Made by a program: the position numbers and the translations under genes. Positions 56,633-64,000 of a DNA stretch of 64,000 nt are shown piece after piece. Within the stretch, counting starts at the first letter, position 1. The number at the start of each line of letters is the position of its first letter. The notes beneath the pieces were generated by a model. It saw only the letters and a list, made by a program, of their open reading frames with translations. It ran no database searches and had not been told where the DNA came from. Source of the DNA: Paraburkholderia nodosa DSM 21604 (lineage in GTDB: Bacteria; Pseudomonadota; Gammaproteobacteria; Burkholderiales; Burkholderiaceae); contig NZ_JAFA01000004.1 in the NCBI RefSeq assembly GCF_000519185.1, positions 286,110 through 350,109 of the forward strand, in the 5' to 3' direction.

Positions 56633-58905
56633 GCGTCTCATACGCGCTAAGGCAGCGCGCGGCGGGGGCACTCGGCGTCGCCGTGCTGTGCCTCGTGCTG
56701 CTGCCGCTGCCCGCGTTCGCACTGCCGACGTTCGACGACGTGCGCGGCCAGTGGAAAAGCTCCGACTGGGTCCTGCTGGCGCGCGACGGCACGCCATTGC
56801 AGCGCACGCGGGTGGAACACACCGCGAGGCGCGGCGACTGGATCGCGCTCGCCGACGTGTCGCCAGCGCTGCGCGAGGCCATCGTCGTTTCGGAGGACAA
56901 ACGATTCTACGAGCACAGTGGCGTGGACTGGCGCGGCGCGACGGCCGCCGCCTGGGCGAACCTGTGGAGTACACGCACGCGCGGGGCATCCACGGTCACG
57001 ATGCAGCTCACGGGCCTGTTCGACGACGACCCGAAGCATTCGGGCCAGCGCTCGCTCGCGCAAAAGGCCGTGCAAGCCGTGGACGCGCTGCGGCTCGAAC
57101 GCACCTGGCGCAAGGACCAGATTCTCGAGGCGTATTTGAACCTCGTGCCGTTCCGAGGCGAGACGGTTGGTCTTGCCGCGCTTTCGCAAACGCTGTTCGG
57201 CAAGGCGCCGTCGGGGCTCGACGAACGCGAATCGGCTGTCGCTGCCGCGCTGATCCGCGCGCCCAATGCGCCTTATACGAAGGTCGCCACGCGCGCGTGC
57301 CGCATCCTGCGCGACATGCGCGCAGCGAACGTCGATGGCGGCTGCCCGAATCTCGATGCTTTCGTGCAGATGGCCTTCGCGCGCCCGGCCATCGCCGCCG
57401 ACGATCCCTCGTTCGACGGGCGCAGCGAAAGCTCGCCGCAGCTCGCGCCACACTTTGCGCGCCAGATCGCGAACGCGGTGCATCCCGCGCCCGGCATGCG
57501 CGTGCGCTCGACGCTCGATGCGAACCTGCAACGCTACGCGCGCGACACGCTCACGCGCACGCTCATCGAACTCAATGCGCGCGCGCATCCGCGCAACGTG
57601 CAGGACGGCGCGGTCGTCGTGCTGGACAACGCAACGGGCGAAGTGCTCGCGTGGGTCGGCTCGTCAGGCGGCCTGTCGAAGGCGCGCGAGGTCGACGCGG
57701 CGCTCGCGCTGCGCCAGGCGGGCTCGACACTCAAGCCCTTTCTTTACGCCGAGGCCATCGACGAGCGCCGCGTGACGACCGCTTCGCTGCTCGACGACGC
57801 CCCGCTCGATCTCGCGGCGGGCGGCGGCCTCTACATGCCGCAGAACTACGACAAGGGCTTCAAGGGCTGGGTGAGCGTGCGCACCGCGCTCGGCTCGTCG
57901 CTGAACGTGCCGGCCGTGCGCACGCTCGTGATGGTGACGCCGCATCGATTCGCGAAGACGCTCACGGCGCTCGGCCTGCCGCTCACGCAGGCGGGCGACT
58001 ACTACGGCTTTAGTCTCGCGCTGGGCAGCGCGGATGTGAGCCTCGTCACGCTCACGAACGCGTATCGCGCGCTGGCCAATGGCGGCGTCGTGAGCCCGAT
58101 CGCCGAATTGCCTGCGTCCGGGCAGGCCGCATCAAGTAGCAAGTCGAAGCGGGTATTCAGCCGCGAGTCCGCGTTCATCGTCACCGACGTCCTCGCCGAC
58201 AACAATGCGCGCACGCGTACCTTCGATTTCGACAGTCCGCTGGATACCCGCATGTTTTCCGCGGTCAAGACGGGCACGAGCAAGGACATGCGCGACAACT
58301 GGACCGTGGGCTTCACGTCGCGCTATACGGTGGGCGTGTGGGTCGGCAACGCCGATGGTTCGCCCATGTGGGACGTCTCGGGCGTGACCGGCGCGGCGCC
58401 GGTGTGGGCCGCCATCGTCGGCTATCTGCATCGGCGCGTGCCGAGTGTCGCGCCTGCCGCGCCGCCTGGCGTCGAGCGCGTGCGCGTGCAGTTCGCCAAT
58501 GCCGTGGAGCCTTCCCGCAACGAGTGGTTCATCGCGGGCACGTCCACGCCGCTAGTGGGCCTGGCATCGAATGCCGCCGATCTCGCGCGTGGGCCCGCGC
58601 AAATCGGCAGCCCCGTGGACGGCACCATTTTCGCGCTCGATCCCGACATTCCCGCGCAGCGTCAGCGCGTCTGGTTCGAGCGTGCCACGGGCTCGAACGC
58701 GCGCGTGAGCTGGCGCCTGGACGGCAAGGCGTTGGGCGACCCTGCGCGCGTCGCGTGGCTGCCCTGGCCGGGCAAGCACACGCTCGAACTCGTCGATGCG
58801 AAAGGGCAGGTGACCGATACCGTGCGCTTCGAGGTACGCGGCGCGCTTGCGAAGCCGCATAAGTCGATGCGCGCCGACGCCGCGCAAGGCGGCGTGGCGC
58901 GCTGA
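56629..58905 (+). CDS. pbpC: penicillin-binding protein 1C, bifunctional peptidoglycan synthase
   Basis: A 758-residue class-A PBP anchored by one N-terminal helix (GALGVAVLCLVLLPLPAFA). The glycosyltransferase domain has EDKRFYEHSGVDW (E89) and RGASTVTMQLTG. The transpeptidase has STLK (S366), SLN (S424-N426) and KTG (K547-G549). The last 130 residues are the PbpC C-terminal beta domain. The start overlaps the macroglobulin stop (ATGA). The 17-base gap to the convergent lipoprotein gene shows no clear terminator. Confidence 0.95.
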   Translation: MSVSYALRQRAAGALGVAVLCLVLLPLPAFALPTFDDVRGQWKSSDWVLLARDGTPLQRTRVEHTARRGDWIALADVSPALREAIVVSEDKRFYEHSGVDWRGATAAAWANLWSTRTRGASTVTMQLTGLFDDDPKHSGQRSLAQKAVQAVDALRLERTWRKDQILEAYLNLVPFRGETVGLAALSQTLFGKAPSGLDERESAVAAALIRAPNAPYTKVATRACRILRDMRAANVDGGCPNLDAFVQMAFARPAIAADDPSFDGRSESSPQLAPHFARQIANAVHPAPGMRVRSTLDANLQRYARDTLTRTLIELNARAHPRNVQDGAVVVLDNATGEVLAWVGSSGGLSKAREVDAALALRQAGSTLKPFLYAEAIDERRVTTASLLDDAPLDLAAGGGLYMPQNYDKGFKGWVSVRTALGSSLNVPAVRTLVMVTPHRFAKTLTALGLPLTQAGDYYGFSLALGSADVSLVTLTNAYRALANGGVVSPIAELPASGQAASSSKSKRVFSRESAFIVTDVLADNNARTRTFDFDSPLDTRMFSAVKTGTSKDMRDNWTVGFTSRYTVGVWVGNADGSPMWDVSGVTGAAPVWAAIVGYLHRRVPSVAPAAPPGVERVRVQFANAVEPSRNEWFIAGTSTPLVGLASNAADLARGPAQIGSPVDGTIFALDPDIPAQRQRVWFERATGSNARVSWRLDGKALGDPARVAWLPWPGKHTLELVDAKGQVTDTVRFEVRGALAKPHKSMRADAAQGGVAR

Positions 58906-58922
58906 ACGAGAGGCCGGCGCCT

Positions 58923-60473
58923 TTATTTCGCGGGCGTGGGCGCAGTCGCGGCGGTGGCCGCCGGTGCCGTCGGTGCCGCTGGTGCCGGCTGTGTGCCTTG
59001 CGCCCCCTGCTGCTGCAGCGTTTGCTGATTGCCTTCCCAGCCGCCGCCCAGCGCGAGGAACAACCGCACCTGGTCGAGCGCGACCTGGCCTTCGGCTGCG
59101 GCGACCTGCGCGTGCACAGTGGTGAGCGTGCGCGTGGCGTCGAGGTCGGAGAGGAACGCTTCGCGGCCTGCCGCATAGAGACGATGCGTTTCGTCCGCCG
59201 ACTGCTGCGCGGACGTGTAGGCCGTGCGCAGCGCGTCGGCGCGCTGGTCGTCGGCGGCATAGGTCGCGAGGCTCGACTGCGTTTCGCGCAGCGCGTTGAG
59301 CACCACGCCGTCGAAGTGCGCGAGCGCGCCGCCCGTCGCGGCCTCTGCGGCGCGCACGCGGTCGCGCTGGCCGTTGACCGGGAAGGTCCAGCTGATCAGG
59401 GGTCCGAACGACCAGGCATTGGTCGCGGGGGTGAACAGGTCGCTGGTCAGGCCGATCGTACCCACGCCCGCCCCGAACGTGACGTCGGGATACATCTCGG
59501 CGATCGCCACGCCAATGCGCGCCGTCGACGCCGCGAGCTGGCGTTCGGCCTCGCGCACGTCGGGGCGGCGCTTGAGGAGCCCGGCGCCGTCGCCGACGGG
59601 AATCGGCTGCTTGAGCCTGGGCAGGCGGTTGCACGCGAGCGCGGCGGGCGGCAGGTCCTTGGGCGCGCGCGCGAGCAGCATGGCGAGCTGATACTGGGCC
59701 ACGCGGCGGCGTCCCTCGAAGCGCGGGATATCGGCGGCGATCGTATTGGCCTGGGTCTGGCCGCGCGTCACGTCGGGCTGGTTGCCGCGGCCCGCGTCGC
59801 GCAGGCGCTTCGTGAGCGCCACGCGCTCATTCTGCAGCTTGAGCGATTCCTGCGCGATCTCCAGTTCCTCGGCGGCCGAGCACGATTCCACGTAAGCCTG
59901 CGCCACGTTGGCGACCACGGTGATGCGCGCGAGATCGGCCGCCGCTTCCACGGCCGCGTCGTCGGCGCGCGCGGCTTCCACGCCGCGCCTAAGCTTGCCG
60001 AACAGGTCGAATTCGTACGAGATGTTGACGCCGAGATCGCCCAGCGTCGCGACAGGCACCTTCTCGAACAGGAGGAATTGCTCGCCCGACACCTGCGCGC
60101 GCTCGGCGGCGGCATGCGCGGTGCCTGAGAAGCCGCCTTGTGCGTTGGCCACGTCGACCGCTGCACGCGAGCGCGCGAGATTCGCGGCCGCCACGCGCAG
60201 GTCCGTGTTCGACTTGAGCGCTTCCTGCACCAGTTCGTTGAGCGTGGGGTCGTCGTAAAGCTGCCACCAGTTGGCGGGCACGCCCAGTTGCGAGACGGGC
60301 GCCCGGTCCGCGCCGTCGATCGGGCCCTGTGCGAGCGGCGCATTGACCACGGCTTCCTGAGGCACGTGGTAGTTGGGACCGAGCGTGATGCACGCGCCCA
60401 GCGCGAGCGTGAGCGGCGCGAGCGCGAGGTTGGGCCAAAAGCGGTGGCGGCGCCAGAGACTGCGGCGTGTCAT
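58923..60473 (-). CDS. outer-membrane efflux lipoprotein (NodT/OprM type)
   Basis: A 516-residue TolC-like outer-membrane factor. The lipobox LGAC (C28) follows the signal peptide, and GPNYHVP is the usual mature start. Two OEP repeats are seen; the second opens with KRRPDVREAERQLAASTARIGVAIAEMYPDVTF, the family hallmark. The C-terminal 35 residues are a Gln/Ala/Pro-rich tail, not conserved. Its ATG overlaps the fusion-protein stop. It completes the efflux operon by giving the pump an exit duct. Confidence 0.92.
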   Translation of the reverse strand: MTRRSLWRRHRFWPNLALAPLTLALGACITLGPNYHVPQEAVVNAPLAQGPIDGADRAPVSQLGVPANWWQLYDDPTLNELVQEALKSNTDLRVAAANLARSRAAVDVANAQGGFSGTAHAAAERAQVSGEQFLLFEKVPVATLGDLGVNISYEFDLFGKLRRGVEAARADDAAVEAAADLARITVVANVAQAYVESCSAAEELEIAQESLKLQNERVALTKRLRDAGRGNQPDVTRGQTQANTIAADIPRFEGRRRVAQYQLAMLLARAPKDLPPAALACNRLPRLKQPIPVGDGAGLLKRRPDVREAERQLAASTARIGVAIAEMYPDVTFGAGVGTIGLTSDLFTPATNAWSFGPLISWTFPVNGQRDRVRAAEAATGGALAHFDGVVLNALRETQSSLATYAADDQRADALRTAYTSAQQSADETHRLYAAGREAFLSDLDATRTLTTVHAQVAAAEGQVALDQVRLFLALGGGWEGNQQTLQQQGAQGTQPAPAAPTAPAATAATAPTPAK

Positions 60474-61456
60474 TGCGAAGCTCCGGCAGCCTGGGAAGCG
60501 GCGGGGCCGCTCGCCCCCGTAGCGGGCTGCGAAGCGACGGCGCCACTCGCGTTGTTCGCGTGGGCGGCCTGGCGGTCGTTGTTCGCTTCGGTGCGCACGG
60601 CCACGGTTGCCGTGCGGCCCGCGATCATGCGGAAATCGTCGGGCACTTCGTCGAGCGCCACGCGCACCGGAATGCGCTGCGCGAGACGCACCCAGCTGAA
60701 CGCCGGATTCACGTTGGGCAGCAGGTTCGGCGCCGCCTGGCGGTCACGGTCCTCGATCGCGGCGACGATGCTCTGCACATGACCCCGCAGCGGACGCGTC
60801 TCGCCCATCACCGTGATCTCCACGGGTTGGCCGATCTGAATGCCGTGCAGGCGCGTTTCCTCGAAGTAGCCGTCCACGCGGAACGAATGCATGTCCACGA
60901 CGGCGACCACCGCGCGGCCTGCCGTGACGTACTCGCCAACACGCGGCGCGCGGTCGTTCAAATAGCCGTCCACGGGGCTCACGATCGTCGTGCGCTGAAG
61001 ATTGAGTTTGGCGGTGTCGACCTGGACTTGGGCGTCGGCCGCCGCGGCTTCGCCCTGATCGACGCGCGTGCGGCTTTCCTCCAGCGTTTCCGCCGCCACG
61101 AGATTGCCGAGCGCGATATTGCGCGCGTATTCGCGCTTTGCCTGGGCGAGCGTGGCCTTGCGCTGCTCGAGCGTGGCCTCGGCGAGGCGCAGCGCGAGCG
61201 AGTAGCGCGCCTGGTCGATCACGAACAGCACCTGGCCTTGCTTGACCTGCTGGTTGTCGGCGACGTCGACACGGGTGATGAGGCCGCCCACGTCGGGCGC
61301 GACCTGGATCACGTCGGCGCGCACGCGGCCGTCGCGCGTCCACGGCGAGAACATGTAGTAGTTGACGATGCGCCACAGCACGAGGGCGGCGACCACGACG
61401 ACGATGAGCGTCAGCAGGATCTGTCCTGCGGAGAACCAGGTTTTTTTCACGTTCAC
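60470..61456 (-). CDS. membrane fusion protein of the efflux system (AaeA/EmrA-like)
   Basis: A 328-residue periplasmic adaptor with one N-terminal membrane helix (ILLTLIVVVVAALVLW). VAPDVGGLITRVDVADNQQVKQGQVLFVID is the first lipoyl half, followed by a coiled-coil hairpin and RTTIVSPVDGYLNDRAPRVGEYV as the second half. The GTG start lies one base after the DUF1656 stop, so translation is coupled. A second GTG two codons later is possible. The C-terminal 40 residues are an Ala/Ser/Gln-rich tail. Confidence 0.9.
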   Translation of the reverse strand: MNVKKTWFSAGQILLTLIVVVVAALVLWRIVNYYMFSPWTRDGRVRADVIQVAPDVGGLITRVDVADNQQVKQGQVLFVIDQARYSLALRLAEATLEQRKATLAQAKREYARNIALGNLVAAETLEESRTRVDQGEAAAADAQVQVDTAKLNLQRTTIVSPVDGYLNDRAPRVGEYVTAGRAVVAVVDMHSFRVDGYFEETRLHGIQIGQPVEITVMGETRPLRGHVQSIVAAIEDRDRQAAPNLLPNVNPAFSWVRLAQRIPVRVALDEVPDDFRMIAGRTATVAVRTEANNDRQAAHANNASGAVASQPATGASGPAASQAAGASQ

Positions 61457-61457
61457 G

Positions 61458-61667
61458 TTAATTCACGAAGCGATGCGACACGATGATGACGGCAGCCAGC
61501 ACGAAGACATAGATGCCGAGATCGAAAATGGAACGATGCCACACGAGCCGGTAAAAGCCGACGCGCGTGAGCACCTTGCCGATTACGACATTGATGAGGT
61601 ACGCGATCAGCATCAGCACGAGCACGGCGGGCACGAACACGCCAAAGATATCGATTTCGCCGATCAT
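61458..61667 (-). CDS. DUF1656 small membrane protein (AaeX-like)
   Basis: A 69-residue protein, MIGEIDIFGVFVPAVLVLMLIAY at the start, with two membrane helices. DUF1656 proteins accompany FUSC pumps and their fusion proteins, as in the E. coli aae operon; their task is unknown. The start at 61667 is set by family alignment; the frame upstream belongs to the end of the pump gene. It sits between pump and fusion protein with minimal gaps. Confidence 0.88.
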   Translation of the reverse strand: MIGEIDIFGVFVPAVLVLMLIAYLINVVIGKVLTRVGFYRLVWHRSIFDLGIYVFVLAAVIIVSHRFVN

Positions 61668-61704
61668 GATGCGGGTTTCGAAAAAGGATAAGAGGAATGC
61701 GCGC

Positions 61705-63843
61705 TCATGCCGTGGCCTCCGGGTTCGATGGCGATTGCGCCGCAAGAGCCGGATAGAGCGCGATGCGCAGGCCCACCAGCGCGTGCAGCGTGTCGCGCAG
61801 CCAGCGCTGCGAGACGAGCGCGCGCGGTGCGGGCTGGGCATCGGCGTCGGCAAGCGTGGCGGGCGGCAGTTGCGCACGCGCGCGGGCCGCGACGCGGCGC
61901 ATGGCGTCGTCGATGCTGGAGAGCAGCGCGGACGGGGCGTCCTGGCGCTCGCTCGCACGCGCGCAGCGCGCATAGTGGTCGCTGACGCCCGCGAGCACAC
62001 GGTCGATCGCGTCGGGCACGTCGCCGTCGAGCTTGTGGCGCGAGCGCCGCAAGTCGAGCGAATTGAGCGCGATACGCAGGTCGCGGAAGCTCTCGATCGA
62101 CGGATGGCGGTGCTCGTCGGAAGCCGCGAGACGCGGAATGAGCTGCATGAGGCGATCGACCATGCGCGAGGTGAGATTGCGCTGGTCCGCGATCGGCGCG
62201 GGCGATGCCGAGAGCGCGACGTCGCTCCAGCTCGAGCGCAGGAGGCGCCGCGCCGCGAGTTCGGCGCCGAACGGGCGCGTGACGCGGGTCCACAGATAGG
62301 CGAACAGGAGGCCCGCCACGCCGGCGATATTGCTGTTCAGGAAGACGAAGAAGTCTGACTCGTAGGCACTCTGCACGCTGATGAAGGTGGCCGTGTTCAC
62401 GGCCACGAGCATCGTCACCATGTTGAAGGCCGGACGCGGAATGAGCGTGCCGATCAGGATGAACGGGCCCGCGAACAGCAGCACGAGCATCGCGAAGTCG
62501 TGCACCTTGGGCAGCGCGACGAAAAGATAAAGGCCCGCGAATACCACGCTCGCCGTGGTGGCGAGGAAAAAGCGGAACACCAGCGGCGCGGGCTCGTCGG
62601 ACGCCGCAAAAAAGCAGCAGGCCACGGCCGCAAGCGTCACCGCGCCCGCGCCGTCGTGCCAGCCCGAGCTGACCCATAGCCAGCAAGCCACGAGAATCGC
62701 GCTCACCGGCACGAGGCATGAGAACAACATGAGGCCGCGATCGTAGAAGCGTTCGGTGCCGCCAAGGCGCCAGTGACGATAGCGCGGCCGCCACGAGCCG
62801 ATTTTCGCTTCGTGCGCGATGAGCGCGCGCAGTGCGCGGCAGTCCTGCCACACGTCGATCACCTGGCCAAGCCGCCAGAGCGCGTTCGAGAGCAGCGCGC
62901 CTTCCCAGCTCGAGAGCGCGTCGCGCGCGGGCTGCAGCGTCGCGATGCGCTTGCGCAGAATGTCCGCGGTCGGGTCACCCGCGTCGTCATGCATGTCGGC
63001 GGCGCGCGTGGGCAGCCGTTCGTCGAACCAGCGCGCCGCATCGGCGAGCAGGCTATCGAGGCCCTCTGGCCACACGTGCAGATCGCGGCGCAGCGCGACG
63101 AGCGGGTCGGCGAGCGCGGAGATCATCGGCAGAAAGAGCTGCATGCGCCCGCGCAGCGACTCGGCGCGCTCGAGGATCTCGGGGTGCGTGTGGTCGTAGC
63201 TCAGCTGGCTCAGCAGGAATTCGAGCTGGTTGACCGTGGCGGCGAGACGTTGACGGCACGCCGAAAGCGCCTTGCCCGCAATATGGCCCGAGAGCGTTTC
63301 GCTGCCGTACCAGGCGGCGTCGCGGAACCATGCGTCCGCGCGCTCGATGAGCGTGGGCGCGAGGCGGCTAGGCAGGAAGTTGCTGCCCACCACGCTCGCG
63401 CAAATGATGCCGACCGTAATTTCCTGCGTGCGCGCGATCGCCACGTCGAACACGGTGGTGGGATCGGTCACGGTGGGCAGCGCGATGAGGGGCATCGTAT
63501 AGCCCGCGAGCATGAACACATAACTGCGCGCGGTGCGATCGGAGATCGCCAGATAGAGCAAGGTGCCGGTCCAGGTCGCGACGATCGCGCTGAAGAGCAG
63601 CGGCGTTTCGACGAAGGGCGGCACGAGCACGATGGCGGCGGCCGCGCCGAGCGCGGTGCCGAGCGCGCGGTAAAGCGCCTTCGAGCGCGTGGCGCCCACG
63701 AACGGGTTCGAGACGATGTACACGCTGGCCATCGCCCAATAGGGGCGCGGCAGCTGAAATTTGAGCGCGATATAGAGCGCGAGCATCGACGCGGCGAAGG
63801 TCTTGACCGAAAAGAGCCAGTCGCGGATGGAGGGGTAGGTCAT
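61705..63843 (-). CDS. FUSC-family inner-membrane efflux pump (AaeB-like)
   Basis: A 712-residue pump with the duplicated FUSC layout: a membrane bundle at residues about 10-165 (starting FSVKTFAASMLALYIALKFQLPRPYWAMASVYIVSNP), a soluble helical domain, a second bundle at about 375-530, and a C-terminal soluble domain. The first block is diagnostic for AaeB relatives, which export aromatic carboxylic acids. Drug or fusaric-acid export are alternatives. It begins 17 bases after the MarR regulator gene and leads the pump operon. Confidence 0.9.
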   Translation of the reverse strand: MTYPSIRDWLFSVKTFAASMLALYIALKFQLPRPYWAMASVYIVSNPFVGATRSKALYRALGTALGAAAAIVLVPPFVETPLLFSAIVATWTGTLLYLAISDRTARSYVFMLAGYTMPLIALPTVTDPTTVFDVAIARTQEITVGIICASVVGSNFLPSRLAPTLIERADAWFRDAAWYGSETLSGHIAGKALSACRQRLAATVNQLEFLLSQLSYDHTHPEILERAESLRGRMQLFLPMISALADPLVALRRDLHVWPEGLDSLLADAARWFDERLPTRAADMHDDAGDPTADILRKRIATLQPARDALSSWEGALLSNALWRLGQVIDVWQDCRALRALIAHEAKIGSWRPRYRHWRLGGTERFYDRGLMLFSCLVPVSAILVACWLWVSSGWHDGAGAVTLAAVACCFFAASDEPAPLVFRFFLATTASVVFAGLYLFVALPKVHDFAMLVLLFAGPFILIGTLIPRPAFNMVTMLVAVNTATFISVQSAYESDFFVFLNSNIAGVAGLLFAYLWTRVTRPFGAELAARRLLRSSWSDVALSASPAPIADQRNLTSRMVDRLMQLIPRLAASDEHRHPSIESFRDLRIALNSLDLRRSRHKLDGDVPDAIDRVLAGVSDHYARCARASERQDAPSALLSSIDDAMRRVAARARAQLPPATLADADAQPAPRALVSQRWLRDTLHALVGLRIALYPALAAQSPSNPEATA

Positions 63844-63860
63844 GAGGCCGCTGTCTGCTT

Positions 63861-64000
63861 TCAGTCGTGTAAGGCCCGGTCAGCCTGGTCCGCGGGAGGG
63901 GCGGCATTGAACGCGTTGAGCACGCGCAGCGTCGCTTCGAGGTCGGCGCGGCTCACGCCCTTGAGCACGCGGGCGCGCAGCGAGCGCAGTTCGTCCTCCA
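63861..64000 (-). CDS. MarR-family regulator of the efflux operon (C-terminal part)
   Basis: Only the last 45 residues lie in the window; the gene continues past its end. The visible end reads EDELRSLRARVLKGVSRADLEATLRVLNAF, matching the C-terminal dimerisation helices of MarR proteins (the ADLEATLRVLNAF pattern). The stop is at 63861, 17 bases before the pump start, so regulator and pump are probably cotranscribed. Ligand sensing of an exported aromatic acid is inferred. Confidence 0.75.
   Translation of the reverse strand, partial: EDELRSLRARVLKGVSRADLEATLRVLNAFNAAPPADQADRALHD

Overview
The window is a GC-rich chromosomal stretch with dense coding. Gene content points to a beta-proteobacterium of the Burkholderia/Paraburkholderia type: a box benzoyl-CoA cluster, a DUF4148 protein, a glpR-glpD-glpK-glpF operon and a non-phosphorylating rhamnose cluster. 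I saw no rRNA, tRNA, CRISPR array, phage gene or insertion sequence. The species assignment is an inference from gene content and codon use.

Layout. 1-3.6 kb: end of a membrane protein, a regulator/acetyltransferase pair, an NCS2 nucleobase permease and a small exported protein. 3.6-8.8 kb: glycerol catabolism (glpR, glpD, glpK, glpF), with GlpR-type operators before glpD and a terminator after glpF. 8.8-21.3 kb: a complete non-phosphorylating L-rhamnose pathway. It contains L-rhamnose mutarotase, 1-dehydrogenase, lactonase, L-rhamnonate dehydratase, 2-keto-3-deoxy-L-rhamnonate 4-dehydrogenase and 2,4-diketo-3-deoxy-L-rhamnonate hydrolase, expected to end in pyruvate and L-lactate. It also carries an MFS carrier, a RhaSTPQ-type ABC importer and a LysR regulator. 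Two promoters in this cluster share the same two-part sequence block, probably the LysR target. 21.3-23.9 kb: an SRAP (YedK/HMCES) gene and an unknown gene diverging from a perfect LexA-type SOS box, a frameshifted exported esterase and a DUF1328 protein. 24-29.6 kb: an SDR, a Tat-exported phospholipase C and five small stress-type genes. 29.8-35.4 kb: a diguanylate cyclase and an alpha-hydroxyketone quorum-sensing module (autoinducer synthase, response regulator, membrane sensor kinase) like Legionella lqs and Janthinobacterium jqs. 35.6-44.4 kb: the box pathway (benzoate-CoA ligase, BoxR, BoxC, BoxB, BoxA), an alpha/beta hydrolase and a PaaI-like thioesterase. 44.4-50 kb: ketopantoate reductase, nitroreductase, SDR, methanethiol oxidase with a membrane partner, and a DUF4148 protein. 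50.6-58.9 kb: a very large alpha-2-macroglobulin with a CLEQ thioester, overlapping pbpC. 58.9-64 kb: an aromatic-acid type efflux operon (MarR regulator, FUSC pump, DUF1656, membrane fusion protein, outer-membrane lipoprotein) cut by the window end.

The most interesting items are the alpha-hydroxyketone quorum-sensing module, the LysR-linked rhamnose cluster with duplicated promoter boxes, the unknown gene under a shared SOS box, and the operator-like repeats inside both box promoters.
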